From: Alphaproteobacteria bacterium
GTDB lineage: Bacteria > Pseudomonadota > Alphaproteobacteria > Caulobacterales > Hyphomonadaceae
Reading direction: 5' to 3'
Length of the DNA stretch: 64,000 nucleotides
Assembly: GCA_018827375.1 (NCBI GenBank)
Contig: JAHJYW010000032.1
Span: 204,401-268,400 of the forward strand
Position 1 is the first letter of the stretch; each line of letters opens with the position of its first letter. The position numbers were made by a program, and so were the translations under genes. The notes under the pieces were generated by a model, which had not been told where the DNA came from, made no database searches, and saw only the letters and a list, made by a program, of their open reading frames with translations. Below are positions 34,803 to 44,657 of the stretch, piece by piece.

Positions 34803-35069
34803 CTAGAGGTCTTTCAATGCCGTGGCTGGTTTGAAAGCCAGTGACGTTTTTTCTGGGATCTTGATCTTGTCGCCAGTGGCTGGATTGCGGCCTTCACGTG
34901 CGTTGCGGGTTTTCGCCGCGAACGTACCGAAACCTGCGATTGCCACTTGCTGACGCGACTTCGCTGCAGCAGCGATTGTGTCAAATACAGCGTCAACAGC
35001 CTTGCCAGCTTCGCTTTGCGAGAGGCCGGATTCGGCAGCAACTGCTTTTGTAAGTTCACCCTTGTTCAT
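34803..35069 (-). CDS. HU-family DNA-binding protein
   Basis: 88 residues, the standard HU size. It starts MNKGELTKAVAAESGLSQSE and has the beta-arm core GFGTFAAKTRNAREGRNPATGDKIKIP with the Pro-Ala tip. Two copies dimerise and bend DNA as part of the nucleoid. GAGGAGAAC precedes the ATG. Alone on its transcript; the 99 bases upstream should carry its promoter. Confidence 0.95.
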   Translation of the reverse strand: MNKGELTKAVAAESGLSQSEAGKAVDAVFDTIAAAAKSRQQVAIAGFGTFAAKTRNAREGRNPATGDKIKIPEKTSLAFKPATALKDL

Positions 35070-35168
35070 AGGGGTTCTCCTCTAAGTTAAACGGCGATCC
35101 CCCGCCGTTGGCTCGACATGCCCACGATTCGTTTTACGTGAATATGCCGAAAGGCCAGTAAACACAGG

Positions 35169-36080
35169 CTATGTGCCTAGAATCCAGCCCTCCTCGGCCT
35201 GAATATGCTCGATTTTTCCCTCGTCAAGCGATTTGCCTGTGGAAAAAGTGCCTCCCAGGAGGCCTTTTTCGTCCAGTTGTGAATAATGACGGGCGATCTC
35301 ACGGACCTGAACTTCGTCCAATGTTTCGCCTTTTTCCGGTTTTGCCTTGATCAATGAAGGGTAAATCTCGGCAATCACGACCTCAATTCCGTCGAGTCCT
35401 TCTTCCGTCATTTCGTCCGCATTGATCTCGAAAGGCCAGATCCGGGCGTTTGGCCAGGCCGCCCGCAGGGCATGAACGTGCGGAATACCGGTCAGCGACT
35501 GGCTGCCGACGCTGCCCGTGTAGGCGAGCTGCCAGACAGACTTCGGCTGGCCGATCTTTGCCGCGCGCAGATGGTTCTCGACGATGCGGAATTCCGGCAG
35601 CGGCTGACCGGCATAGTCCGGCTTTGTCGACGAAAGCGTCGACACGACATCGCGCGCCGGTGCTCCCCAGAACGGATAGGGCCCCTTCGAGATCGCATAG
35701 TTCATGCCTGCGGCAATCGCATAGCGCGCGTTCGAATTGTCGGCCTTGTCCTTCAGCTTGCTGGCAAGATGGGTGTGCATCGCTGACCAGGGCGCCTGCT
35801 TCGTCACATCGAGGCCGAGCGCCGCTGCCGTACCGGCTGGATAGCCGAGCGAGAAGTCAAAGCCGAGAAGGATACGGTCGCCGCGCCGGGTCAGCTTGGC
35901 GACCATATCCTCAATGAAGGCGCGTGCCTTCAGGCGCGTGTCGATATTGACCGCCTTGAACTGCAGCTTCAGCCGGGCATCCTTCGCGAGGATCCCGATC
36001 CAGATCGAATTGGCGCCCAGCGCCGGCTTCGCAGCCGCGCTCCAGTCCACCATGATATAGGCATCGAACAGCCGTGCCAT
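35169..36080 (-). CDS. Uncharacterised protein, RNase H-like (DUF429-type) fold suspected
   Basis: 303 residues. The first strand reads DAYIMVDWSAA and a later segment GDRILLGFDFSLGYPAG; these two acidic strand ends are what one sees in DUF429 proteins with an RNase H-like fold. Further GIEVVIAEIYPSLIK could carry another acidic site. Related proteins in alphaproteobacteria have been labelled as cobalamin or molybdopterin factors, which I cannot support. It stands alone on the minus strand, 57 bases downstream of the oxidoreductase start side and with no obvious partner. Confidence 0.55.
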   Translation of the reverse strand: MARLFDAYIMVDWSAAAKPALGANSIWIGILAKDARLKLQFKAVNIDTRLKARAFIEDMVAKLTRRGDRILLGFDFSLGYPAGTAAALGLDVTKQAPWSAMHTHLASKLKDKADNSNARYAIAAGMNYAISKGPYPFWGAPARDVVSTLSSTKPDYAGQPLPEFRIVENHLRAAKIGQPKSVWQLAYTGSVGSQSLTGIPHVHALRAAWPNARIWPFEINADEMTEEGLDGIEVVIAEIYPSLIKAKPEKGETLDEVQVREIARHYSQLDEKGLLGGTFSTGKSLDEGKIEHIQAEEGWILGT

Positions 36081-36137
36081 CTTGATCGTCTCCGTGACCG
36101 CTCCGCGGCCTTTGGAGACGCGGAGCGAATATGTTTA

Positions 36138-37160
36138 CTAGGTGAGTTTCACCAGCATCTTGCCGGTGTTTGCGCCCGTGAAGAGGCCCATAAAGGCTTC
36201 AGGCGCCTTGTCGATACCTTCCATCACCGTCTGCTCGAATTTCATCTTGCCGGCCGGGATCCACTTGGCCATGTCGGCAAAGAAGTCAGGCTGCATATCG
36301 GCATGGGTCGACACGATGAAGCCCTGCAGTTTCAGCTGCTTGCCGACGGCCTGGATGATATTGTGCGGGCCTTTGGGCGTGCCGGTCTCGTTATATTGGG
36401 CAATCATGCCGCAGAGCGCCATGCGGGCCATCGGGCGTGCGGCTTCAATTGCTGCCGTCAGGTGATCACCGCCGACATTGTCGAAGTAGACGTCAATGCC
36501 TTTGGGCGATGCTTCCTTGAGGGCTTTTACCAGCCCGTCAAACCCACCGGCTTTCTTGTAATCGATGACATGATCAGCGCCGAGTGATTTTACAAAGGCG
36601 CATTTTTCGGGTCCGCCCGCAGAGCCGATCACCATGCAGCCCTTGATTTTCGCAATCTGAACCACGGTTGATCCGACCGCGCCAGCCGCACCGGAAACGA
36701 AGACGACATCGCCTTCTTTCAGCTCGGCAACGCGCAGAAGGCCCGCATAGGCCGTGAGGCCGGGCATGCCGGCAACGCCGAGGAAGGCGCTCTCGGGAAG
36801 GCCCACGTCAGGCAATTTCTGCACCATGGCTGCTGCGGGAGCTGCGACCCATGCCGTACGCCAGCCCATCATCGAGGAGACAAGGTCGCCCTCTTTGAAA
36901 TCCGGGTTCGCCGAGGCGGTCACGCGGCCGACAGCGCCGCCCTGCATCGTCTCGCCAATCTGGAAGGGCGGCACGTAGCTTTCGCGGTCGTACATGCGGC
37001 CGCGCATGTAGGGGTCGACCGACATCCACTCGTTCTTGACCTGGATTTCGCCATCCTTTGGCGCGGCAATCTCGACCGTTTTCTTGCCGAAGTCTGCCGG
37101 CTTCGGCATGCCTTCGGGGCGAGAGGCGAGGCTCCATTCGGTTGAACTCAGAGTAGCCAT
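36138..37160 (-). CDS. NADP-dependent MDR oxidoreductase (zinc-free, prostaglandin/curcumin reductase type)
   Basis: 340 residues from the ATG at 37160. A GroES-like N terminus (NEWMSVDPYMRGRMYDRESY) precedes a Rossmann domain with VFVSGAAGAVGSTVVQIAKI and the nucleotide-discriminating GSAGGPEKCAFVKSLGADHVIDYK. The FDNVGGDHL segment is typical of the leukotriene-B4 dehydrogenase/CurA subgroup, which reduce the double bond of alpha,beta-unsaturated ketones and aldehydes. No zinc ligands. A paralog with the same layout lies at 53454. The ORF track start at 37214 is longer; AAGGAACAC before the ATG at 37160 supports the shorter one. Confidence 0.9.
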   Translation of the reverse strand: MATLSSTEWSLASRPEGMPKPADFGKKTVEIAAPKDGEIQVKNEWMSVDPYMRGRMYDRESYVPPFQIGETMQGGAVGRVTASANPDFKEGDLVSSMMGWRTAWVAAPAAAMVQKLPDVGLPESAFLGVAGMPGLTAYAGLLRVAELKEGDVVFVSGAAGAVGSTVVQIAKIKGCMVIGSAGGPEKCAFVKSLGADHVIDYKKAGGFDGLVKALKEASPKGIDVYFDNVGGDHLTAAIEAARPMARMALCGMIAQYNETGTPKGPHNIIQAVGKQLKLQGFIVSTHADMQPDFFADMAKWIPAGKMKFEQTVMEGIDKAPEAFMGLFTGANTGKMLVKLT

Positions 37161-37319
37161 TACGTGTTCCTTCCTGTTTTTTCGTTGCCGCTTAAGTGGA
37201 CTGTCGGGCCCCAACTGTGAAGGGGGCGGCCTGAATATCTTGCCCCAGCGGCGCTGCTTGCCGAATTGAGACGGGCGATTATGGTCCGGTCAGAAAACAA
37301 TAAGGGCAGGAAAGACGAC

Positions 37320-38288
37320 ATGAAAACCAGACACCTAGTGGACCCTGAACTCATCGCATTTGCCGAGAGTTTCCCGCCGCTCGACCTCAAGCCTGAAATA
37401 CTCCCAGCCATGCGCGAGATGTCCGCCAGTATGAATGTGATGGGCGATCCCGCCCAGTCGGGTGTACGGCGACGTGAAGTTACTGTGCCGGGGCGGGCAG
37501 GAGGGGCTGATGTTCGATGTCTCGTCTACGAACCGGAAAGCGCAGGCAAGGACCGTCCGGCCTTTCTGCATATTCATGGTGGCGGTTATGTCGTCGGGTC
37601 ACCGGAAGGGTCAGATTTGCGGAACACACGCGTCGCCTCCATGCTCGGCGTCGTGGTCGTGTCGCCCGACTATCGCCTGGCGCCAGAAACATCCTATCCG
37701 GGGCCGCTCGATGATTGCGCGGCGGTCCTCGACTGGATGATCGCAAACGCGTCTTCAATTGGCATTGATCCCAAGCGCATTGCGGTGGGCGGCGACAGCG
37801 CTGGCGGCGGCCTCGCGGCAGGCCTCGTGCAGCGCACCCGTGACGAGGGCAAAGTGAAGATCGCCTTCCAGCACCTTGTCTATCCCATGCTGGACGACCG
37901 CACGACCGCCGAAGGCGCAATGTCGGACCCCGTTCTTGGCGAGTATATCTGGACCCCTGACAGTAACCGGTTCGGCTGGGCCGCCTATCTGGGCGAAACC
38001 GAACCTGCGGCGCCTGCCGTGCCCGCCCGCGCCGACAGCCTCGAGGGCCTGCCACCGACATGGATCGGCATTGGCGGCCTCGATCTCTTCCTTGACGAAA
38101 ACATGGCCTATGCCCGGCGTCTGATCGCGGCCGGCGTTGCAACTGAGTTCATCATCTATCCGAGCGCGTATCATGGCTTCCAGTTCGACGCGTCCGCTTC
38201 CGTGACCAAGCGTTTCGAGCGGGACTATCTCGATTCACTCGCGCGGGGACTTGGGTGCGTAATGAACGCAGCGGTTGTGGACGGATAG
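37320..38288 (+). CDS. Alpha/beta hydrolase, hormone-sensitive-lipase (HSL) family esterase
   Basis: 322 residues from the ATG at 37320. The HSL oxyanion motif is FLHIHGGGYVVGSPEG and the nucleophile elbow is AVGGDSAGGGLAAGL (Ser in GDSAG). The Asp and His of the triad are in IGGLDLFLDEN and SAYHGFQFD. Such enzymes hydrolyse short-chain esters in the cytoplasm. It diverges from the MDR gene with 159 bases between starts. The ORF track extends to 37266 with no better ribosome site than AAAGACGAC. Confidence 0.9.
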   Translation: MKTRHLVDPELIAFAESFPPLDLKPEILPAMREMSASMNVMGDPAQSGVRRREVTVPGRAGGADVRCLVYEPESAGKDRPAFLHIHGGGYVVGSPEGSDLRNTRVASMLGVVVVSPDYRLAPETSYPGPLDDCAAVLDWMIANASSIGIDPKRIAVGGDSAGGGLAAGLVQRTRDEGKVKIAFQHLVYPMLDDRTTAEGAMSDPVLGEYIWTPDSNRFGWAAYLGETEPAAPAVPARADSLEGLPPTWIGIGGLDLFLDENMAYARRLIAAGVATEFIIYPSAYHGFQFDASASVTKRFERDYLDSLARGLGCVMNAAVVDG

Positions 38289-38386
38289 GGCTCAGCACCT
38301 ACATCCGCCACACCCATATCTGCCCCCGGCCCTTGCGGCGGGCGGCGATGCGGTGTCTTGTCCCGCCAGATTGAAGGTCCGGAATC

Positions 38387-39310
38387 ATGAACAAACTCAA
38401 GGTAGGCGTGGCTGGCGCTGGCGTATTCGGAAATTACCACGCGCAGAAAGCGGCGGCTTCGGCGCGTACGGAGTTTATGGGGGTCTATGATATCGATCAG
38501 GCCCGCGCCGAGAGCGTCGCCAGCACGTTCGGTGCCCCAGGCATGTCGGACTATCGGGCCTTCCTTGAGATGTGCGATGCCATCGTTATCGCCGTGCCTG
38601 CAACATTCCACGAACCCTTGGCGCGTGAGGCCATCGAGGCGCATTGCCACGTCCTGGTGGAGAAGCCGCTGGCTTTGACCGGCAAGTCTGCGCGCAGTCT
38701 TGCTGATGAAGCGGCAGCCCGCGGCCGTATCCTGCAGGTCGGCCACCAGGAGCGTTTCGTGGCACGCGCCATGGGCGTATTGGGCATTGAGGAAGCGCCT
38801 CTGCTGATCGAATCTGTCCGCGCCGGTCCACCCACGCCAGACAATCGCGCGGGCGATGTCTCGGTTATCTGGGACCTGATGATCCACGATCTGGACCTCG
38901 CGGCCATGATGCTCGGTACCGAGTTCACCGGCGTCACGGCCAGCGGCAAGCGCGTGCATTCGAGCCATCTGGATGAGGCCAGCGCCCAGTTCACATATGC
39001 CAGCGGCGGCGTTGCGCGCCTGCGGGCGAGCCGGGCTGCAGAAGTGCGTGAACGCACGATGCGTGTTGTGTATCCGTCGGGTGAAATCGCCATCGACTTC
39101 CTAACGCGTAAGCTTGAAAACTCGACGCCCTACAAGGTGCGTGTCGATATCGCGGCGGAGCTGCCCGATCCGCTCGGCGCAGCTGATGAAGGCTTCTACG
39201 CGGCCTGTCTCGGCCTTGCCCGCAGCCCGGTTCCGGCACATGGCGCTGTGGCGGCTGTCGCCATGGCGGAAGCGGCGGAAGCCTCGGCGCTTGCCAAGGT
39301 CGGCGCCTAG
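38387..39310 (+). CDS. Gfo/Idh/MocA-family oxidoreductase
   Basis: 307 residues. The N-terminal Rossmann motif is KVGVAGAGVFGNYHAQKAA, followed by VYDIDQARAESVAS and the family signature HVLVEKPLALTGKSA (Lys and Pro of the EKP motif). The C-terminal half with DLMIHDLDLAAMMLG contains the histidine usually involved in catalysis. It uses NAD(P) on a sugar, inositol or similar polyol. The substrate is not readable. Its stop overlaps the pth stop on the other strand by 4 bases. Confidence 0.88.
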   Translation: MNKLKVGVAGAGVFGNYHAQKAAASARTEFMGVYDIDQARAESVASTFGAPGMSDYRAFLEMCDAIVIAVPATFHEPLAREAIEAHCHVLVEKPLALTGKSARSLADEAAARGRILQVGHQERFVARAMGVLGIEEAPLLIESVRAGPPTPDNRAGDVSVIWDLMIHDLDLAAMMLGTEFTGVTASGKRVHSSHLDEASAQFTYASGGVARLRASRAAEVRERTMRVVYPSGEIAIDFLTRKLENSTPYKVRVDIAAELPDPLGAADEGFYAACLGLARSPVPAHGAVAAVAMAEAAEASALAKVGA

Positions 39311-39921
39311 TCGCGCTTAAGCTGCTTAGGGTCGTTTTTCGGTGCAGGCGCGAGGCGCATGACCTCGGTCTGGAAGCGTTCATCATCGTCGGCTGCAAGG
39401 TAGGGCAGGGAGTCGGATATCGCCTTCTGAAGCGGCTCGAACCAGTCGCGATCTGCTTTTGAGAAATCCGACAGCACGTATGGCATGACATGCGACTTGT
39501 CGCCGGGATGACCGATGCCAATGCGGACGCGCCGCACGTTCTCACCCAGATGCGCGATCATGGAGCGCACGCCATTATTGCCTGAATGCCCGCCGCCGCG
39601 CTTCACGCGAGTGCGCCCGGGCGCGAGGTCGATCTCGTCATGGAACACCGTGACGGCTTCGATATCGAGCTTGTAGAAGGTCACAGCCTTGGAGAGGGCC
39701 CGTCCGGTTTCATTGTAGAATGTTTCCGGTTTCACCAGCAGGACTTTGACGCGGCCATTGCCGGTATTGATCGTGCCTTCGGATATCTGGCTCTCGAACT
39801 TGCTGCGCCAAGGCCCAAACCCATGGTCGGCGTGAATTCTGTCGAGAACGAGAAATCCGGCATTGTGCCGGTTGCCGGCATATTTCGGGCCCGGATTGCC
39901 CTGTCCTGCGAGGATCAACAT
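39307..39921 (-). CDS. pth: Peptidyl-tRNA hydrolase
   Basis: 204 residues. It frees tRNA from prematurely released peptidyl-tRNA. Signature residues are all visible: GQGNPGPKYAGNRHNAGFLVLD (Asn and the catalytic His), YNETGRAL, VFHDEIDLAPGRTRVKRGGGHSGNNGVRS (catalytic Asp and Asn). It lies downstream of rplY on the same strand, a common pairing in alphaproteobacteria, separated by a strong hairpin. Confidence 0.97.
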   Translation of the reverse strand: MLILAGQGNPGPKYAGNRHNAGFLVLDRIHADHGFGPWRSKFESQISEGTINTGNGRVKVLLVKPETFYNETGRALSKAVTFYKLDIEAVTVFHDEIDLAPGRTRVKRGGGHSGNNGVRSMIAHLGENVRRVRIGIGHPGDKSHVMPYVLSDFSKADRDWFEPLQKAISDSLPYLAADDDERFQTEVMRLAPAPKNDPKQLKRD

Positions 39922-39959
39922 GGGGCTGTCTCCCTCGTCTGATCTTGCAGGGATCGGCT

Positions 39960-39989
39960 GCGCGCCCGGCCGTAGAAGGCCGAGCGCGC
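39960..39989 (-). terminator. Hairpin between rplY and pth
   Basis: On the minus strand the arms GCGCGCTCGGCC and GGCCGGGCGCGC can pair over 12 positions, one of them G-U, around the loop TTCTAC. It lies 18 bases after the rplY stop. There is no strong U-tract behind it, so it may attenuate rather than fully stop transcription into pth. Confidence 0.5.
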
Positions 39990-40007
39990 TTTGCCAGATC
40001 GAACGGA

Positions 40008-40676
40008 TCAGTCTTCGCTCGCTTCGCCGTCAGCGTCTTCGCCTTCAGCTTCTGCAGTCGTTTCTTCTTCGGCTTCTTCGCCCTCAGCGTCGTCGGTTTC
40101 GACAACGGCAGCGCGGCCGGCAATCGTCGCGATCGTGAAGTCACGGTCGGTGATCGTTGGCTCGGCATCGGATGGCAGCTTGATGTCGGAGATTTTCACA
40201 TTGTCACCGATTTCCAGTTTCGAGACGTCGGCCTCGATGAATTCGGGGATGTTGCCAGCTGGCACAAGAAGTTCGACCGTGTGGCGAACAACGTTGAGCG
40301 TACCGGCCTTCTTGAGGCCCGGCGAGACTTCTTCGCCGATGAAGTGCACAGGGACTTCAACCTTGATTTTCTGTTTGGCGGTGACGCGGAACAGGTCGAC
40401 GTGCATTGGGCGGTCAGTGATCGGGTGCATCTGGATCGCTTGCGGGATCACCATCTGCTTTTTGCCGTCATGGACCAGCGAGGCCGTCGAGGACAGGAAA
40501 TGTCCGGTTTCAATGGCTTTGAGCACTTCAGGAAGGCGCAGGCTGATCGCAACAGGATCTTCGCCGCCGCCGTAGAGGACGCCTGGCACAAAGCCGTTAT
40601 TGCGGGCTTCACGCGCGCCACCCGTACCGATGCGCTCACGCAGCTCGATATTGAAAGTAATTTGTTTCTTGGACAT
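40008..40676 (-). CDS. rplY: 50S ribosomal protein L25 (Ctc/TL5 form)
   Basis: 222 residues from the ATG at 40676 (MSKKQITFNIELRERIGTGG). L25 binds 5S rRNA. The N-terminal domain (AREARNNGFVPGVLYGGGEDP) is followed by the C-terminal TL5 extension (VPVHFIGEEVSPGLKKAGTL) and a very acidic tail (EGEEAEEETTAEAEGEDADG), usual in alphaproteobacterial versions. The 20-residue upstream extension in the ORF track is unlikely; AAAGGAAAAAAAC before the ATG is a good ribosome site. Confidence 0.95.
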   Translation of the reverse strand: MSKKQITFNIELRERIGTGGAREARNNGFVPGVLYGGGEDPVAISLRLPEVLKAIETGHFLSSTASLVHDGKKQMVIPQAIQMHPITDRPMHVDLFRVTAKQKIKVEVPVHFIGEEVSPGLKKAGTLNVVRHTVELLVPAGNIPEFIEADVSKLEIGDNVKISDIKLPSDAEPTITDRDFTIATIAGRAAVVETDDAEGEEAEEETTAEAEGEDADGEASED

Positions 40677-41071
40677 GTTTTTTTCCTTTCGCCCTGAAGT
40701 CCGCCGCCGGACATCCGGACGGTGACAGCCTGACACGCGCGGCCTTGCGCCGCCGTTTCAAGAGCGGGCCTATAGGCGATCAAGGTGTATCTGGCAAGCT
40801 GCCGCGGCAGGCCGGGGCATGGATCGGATGAGTGATCCTTCGTCGTAATGGTAACAGCTGTATGCGCCGTCATCACTGGAAATGTGGGACAGGCAAGGCG
40901 CACAGCCCGGCGGCGCGGCGCTAATCCCCCTAAATCGTCCTGCTTGTGATAGATTTGCGGTCGCAGACCCGCGCTGGCCCTTTAATCAGGCGGGCAATCC
41001 TGTACAAACTTCTCAAGTTGCGGACTTCGCTATAAGCAACCCAAAGAAACGCACCAAAGGAGAGGCCCGAC
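40677..41071. other. Gap between rplY and acsA
   Basis: Three hundred and ninety-five bases between divergent genes. It should hold promoters of both. A hairpin-capable stretch (GTCCG...CGGAC) lies in the rplY leader. I see no confident -35/-10 pair and no gene; GGAGAG just before acsA is its ribosome site. Confidence 0.5.
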
Positions 41072-43018
41072 ATGAGCGACGCCAACAAGACATATCCCGT
41101 TCCGGCCGGTTTTGCGGCAAACGCAAACCTGACGCCTGAGAAGTACCGGGAGATGTATGCGGCTTCGATCGCCGACCCGGAAGCCTTCTGGGGCGAGCAC
41201 GGCAAACGTCTCGACTGGATGACGCCTTATACAACCGTGAAAGACGTCTCCTGGGAAACCGGCGACCTGCACGTCAAATGGTATTCCGATGGCGTGCTCA
41301 ATGTCTCGGCCAATTGTATCGACCGCCACCTGACTACCCGCGGCGACAAGGCCGCCTTCATCTGGGAAGGCGACGACCCGTCCGACACTTTCACGGTTAC
41401 CTATAAGCAGCTCCACGTTGCGGTCAGCAAGTTTGCCAATGTCTTGAAGGAACTGGGCGTCAAGAAGGGCGACCGTGTCACCATCTACATGCCGATGATC
41501 CTCGAGGCGACCTATGCCATGCTTGCCTGCGCGCGCATTGGCGCGGTCCACTCGGTCGTGTTCGGCGGGTTCTCGCCTGAAGCGCTGGCCGGTCGCATCG
41601 TCGACTGCAAGTCTGAAGTCCTCATCACCGCCGATGAAGGCCTGCGCGGTGGCCGCAAGGTGCCGCTCAAGGTCAATGCCGATGCCGCCGCCAAGATCGC
41701 CAACGGCATGGTCAAGAAGATGCTGGTCGTGCGCCGCACGGGCGCGGACATCGCGATGACCGAAGGCCGCGACCACTGGCTCCACGAGATCGGCGCTGAG
41801 GTCTCCGCCGATTGCCCGCCTGAGCCGATGAGCGCCGAAGATCCGCTCTTCATCCTCTACACGTCCGGCTCGACAGGCCAGCCGAAGGGTGTGCTGCACA
41901 CGACCGGCGGCTATCTGGTGTGGGCCTCAATGACCCATGAATATGTCTTCGACCTGAAGGAAGACGACGTGTTCTGGTGCTCGGCTGATGTCGGCTGGGT
42001 CACAGGACACACTTACATTGTCTATGGCCCGCTCGCGAATGGCGCGACCAGCGTCCTCTTCGAAGGCGTGCCGACCTATCCGGATGCGAGCCGCTTCTGG
42101 CAGGCCTGTGACAAGCACCAGGTCACCATTTTCTATACGGCCCCCACAGCCATACGCGCCCTGATGCGCGAAGGTGAGGTGCCTGTGCAGAAGACGTCCC
42201 GCAAATCGATCCGCCTGCTCGGCACGGTCGGCGAGCCGATCAACCCTGAAGCGTGGGAATGGTATTTCCACGTGGTCGGGGAAACCCGTTGCCCCATCGT
42301 GGACACCTGGTGGCAGACAGAAACCGGCGGCACAATGATCGTGCCACTGCCTGGCGCAACCGACATGAAGCCTGGCGCGGGCAGCCACCCGTTCTTTGGC
42401 GTCAAGCCAATCCTGGTCGACGCCGAAGGCAACACGCTTGAAGGCGCCGCCGACGGCAACCTGCTGATCACCGACAGCTGGCCGGGCCAGATGCGCACCG
42501 TCTATGGCGACCACCAACGCTTCATCGACACCTATTTCACTGCCTATCCCGGCACCTATTTCACCGGCGACGGATGCCGCCGCGATGAGGATGGCTTCTA
42601 CTGGATCACGGGCCGCGTTGATGACGTCATTAACGTCTCCGGCCACCGCATGGGCACGGCCGAAGTTGAAAGCGCGCTGGTCAGCCATGATGCCGTCGCC
42701 GAGGCGGCCGTCGTCGGCTATCCGCACGATATCAAGGGTCAGGGCATCTATGCCTATGTCACGCTCGTGGCAGGCTGCGAGGCAACCGACGACCTGCGCA
42801 AAAATCTCGTCCAGCATGTTCGCGCCGAAATCGGTCCTATCGCGTCACCGGATCTTATCCAGTTCGCGCCCGGCCTGCCGAAAACGCGTTCGGGCAAGAT
42901 CATGCGCCGCATCCTGCGCAAGATCGCCGAGAACGAATTTTCGAATCTTGGTGACACGTCAACGCTAGCCGATCCGGAAGTCGTCGGCGAGCTGATCGAG
43001 CATCGCCAGAACCGCTAG
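41072..43018 (+). CDS. acsA: Acetate-CoA ligase (acetyl-CoA synthetase)
   Basis: 648 residues, standard length. It activates acetate to acetyl-CoA with ATP. Motifs: the ACS-type N terminus ([20 protein letters not shown]), the P-loop [36 protein letters not shown], the hinge region [20 protein letters not shown], and the C-terminal [16 protein letters not shown] whose Lys is the usual acetylation site controlling the enzyme. It converges with the ChvG-like kinase, the stops one base apart. Confidence 0.97.
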   Translation: MSDANKTYPVPAGFAANANLTPEKYREMYAASIADPEAFWGEHGKRLDWMTPYTTVKDVSWETGDLHVKWYSDGVLNVSANCIDRHLTTRGDKAAFIWEGDDPSDTFTVTYKQLHVAVSKFANVLKELGVKKGDRVTIYMPMILEATYAMLACARIGAVHSVVFGGFSPEALAGRIVDCKSEVLITADEGLRGGRKVPLKVNADAAAKIANGMVKKMLVVRRTGADIAMTEGRDHWLHEIGAEVSADCPPEPMSAEDPLFILYTSGSTGQPKGVLHTTGGYLVWASMTHEYVFDLKEDDVFWCSADVGWVTGHTYIVYGPLANGATSVLFEGVPTYPDASRFWQACDKHQVTIFYTAPTAIRALMREGEVPVQKTSRKSIRLLGTVGEPINPEAWEWYFHVVGETRCPIVDTWWQTETGGTMIVPLPGATDMKPGAGSHPFFGVKPILVDAEGNTLEGAADGNLLITDSWPGQMRTVYGDHQRFIDTYFTAYPGTYFTGDGCRRDEDGFYWITGRVDDVINVSGHRMGTAEVESALVSHDAVAEAAVVGYPHDIKGQGIYAYVTLVAGCEATDDLRKNLVQHVRAEIGPIASPDLIQFAPGLPKTRSGKIMRRILRKIAENEFSNLGDTSTLADPEVVGELIEHRQNR

Positions 43019-43019
43019 G

Positions 43020-44624
43020 CTAGATCGCCGGAAGATCGACGACAAACCGCGCGCCGCCCTCTTCGCGGTTCTCGGCATACACATCGCCGCGATGCGTCGC
43101 GATGATCTGTTTGACGATGGACAGGCCAAGCCCGGAATTGTTGCCGAAGGCCGTGCCCTTGGGGCGGTCGGTGTAGAAGCGGTTGAAGATTTCTTCCACC
43201 TTGTCGGGCGGAATGCCGGGGCCCGTGTCTTCCACGCGCACGCGGGCAACCGTTTGCGGGCCACTATTCGTCTGCTCCAGTGTCACATGCACGGTCGCGC
43301 CGGGCGGCGAGAAAGACTTGGCATTGTCGATCAGGTTGCGCAGCACCTGGCCGAGTGGGCCTTCACGTGCGCGCACGAGAAGTCGCGCGCCCATCGTCGC
43401 ATCCTCGAAAGATACCATCACGGCGTCCGGACCGTCGGCCACCGCCTCATAGGTTTGCACCACATCACGGGCAAAGCGCGCAATGTCGATCTGCTCGGTC
43501 GGCACGCGCGTCATCTCGGCTTCGATGCGCGAGGCATTCGAGATGTCCGTGATCAGCCTGTCGAGCCGCTTCACGTCTGAGGCAATGACGTTGCGCAAGC
43601 GCTGGCTGGCCACCGGATCATCCTGCACCCTTTCCGCCGTCTCGACAGCCGAACGGATGGAGGTCAGCGGGTTTTTCAGCTCATGCGCCACATCGGCGGC
43701 AAATTGCTCGTTCGCCTCGATGCGCTCCAGCAGCGCTTCGGTCATGCCCTGCATGGAGGAGGCAAGATTGCCGATCTCGTCCTTGCGCCGCGTCAGCGCC
43801 GGAATGTCGATCCTGTCAGAGGCGCCGGAGCGGATGCGGTCTGCCGCCAGCGACAGGCGCCGCATGGGCCGCGCAATACCGAGGGTCAGCAGGAAGGACG
43901 TAATGAATGCCACCAGCACGGCCACCCCGATGAACGGCACAAGCGCAGCGCGCTCCGCGCGAATGATCTCGTCGATGTCGCTGGCTTCCAGCGTCAGCAC
44001 GCCCACGACGGCCGAGACGCGCTGGATGGGCATGGAGACGGAGATGATCCGCTGTCCGCGATCCGAGAAGCGCTGGCTGGCGGCAACATCGCCGAGCACC
44101 GCACTGTCGAATTCTTCCTCGAAACTCTGCGTCCGGATCGCTTCGGAACTGCGACGCGGCATGATTGGCCCGAACACGCGGCCGGCCCATTCCGACATCG
44201 CCGCGCCGATCCGCGCGATGCGGGTCGGCTCCTTCAGGGGGGGCAGGGCATCAATGTCGACGCGCTCAGACAGGTAGAAACTGTCGCCAACCAATGCTTC
44301 GTCGGGGGTATAGATGCGGGCGCGGACCCGCTCTGGCAGGTTCAGGCGAACGATGGTCTGGCGCGCGGCATCAACGTCGAGGCTGGGCTCGGGTGTGGTC
44401 GCATCCTCGCCCAGCAGGCTGGTGAAAATCTGCGCCTGTGCGACAAGGTCCTGCTTCTTGGAAACAACGAACCCGGCGCGCATCTCGTTCAGTACCATCG
44501 CGCCGATGATCAGGATGGCGAGCCCCGCCAGGTTGGACGCAAAAATCAGCCGGGCAATGCGCGAACCCAGAAACATGGATCCGCGCCGTTTGCCCGGCAA
44601 CCTGATGCGTTTTGACTCAGCCAT
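43020..44624 (-). CDS. chvG: ChvG-type sensor histidine kinase
   Basis: 534 residues from the ATG at 44624; the GTG at 44633 is the outer alternative. Two membrane helices (about residues 25-45 and 228-250) bracket a periplasmic sensor domain of about 180 residues. A HAMP linker leads to the phospho-acceptor EQFAADVAHELKNPLTSIRS (His near residue 314), and the ATPase part has NLIDNAKSFSPPG, VEDTGPGIPPDKV and NNSGLGLSIVKQI. It matches the ChvG/ExoS group, which senses acid and envelope state in alphaproteobacteria. Its partner ChvI is 1.7 kb upstream on the same strand, separated by three other genes. Confidence 0.85.
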   Translation of the reverse strand: MAESKRIRLPGKRRGSMFLGSRIARLIFASNLAGLAILIIGAMVLNEMRAGFVVSKKQDLVAQAQIFTSLLGEDATTPEPSLDVDAARQTIVRLNLPERVRARIYTPDEALVGDSFYLSERVDIDALPPLKEPTRIARIGAAMSEWAGRVFGPIMPRRSSEAIRTQSFEEEFDSAVLGDVAASQRFSDRGQRIISVSMPIQRVSAVVGVLTLEASDIDEIIRAERAALVPFIGVAVLVAFITSFLLTLGIARPMRRLSLAADRIRSGASDRIDIPALTRRKDEIGNLASSMQGMTEALLERIEANEQFAADVAHELKNPLTSIRSAVETAERVQDDPVASQRLRNVIASDVKRLDRLITDISNASRIEAEMTRVPTEQIDIARFARDVVQTYEAVADGPDAVMVSFEDATMGARLLVRAREGPLGQVLRNLIDNAKSFSPPGATVHVTLEQTNSGPQTVARVRVEDTGPGIPPDKVEEIFNRFYTDRPKGTAFGNNSGLGLSIVKQIIATHRGDVYAENREEGGARFVVDLPAI

Positions 44625-44657
44625 CCCGTTCACCCTGTTCCCGGGCTGCGGCTAAAA

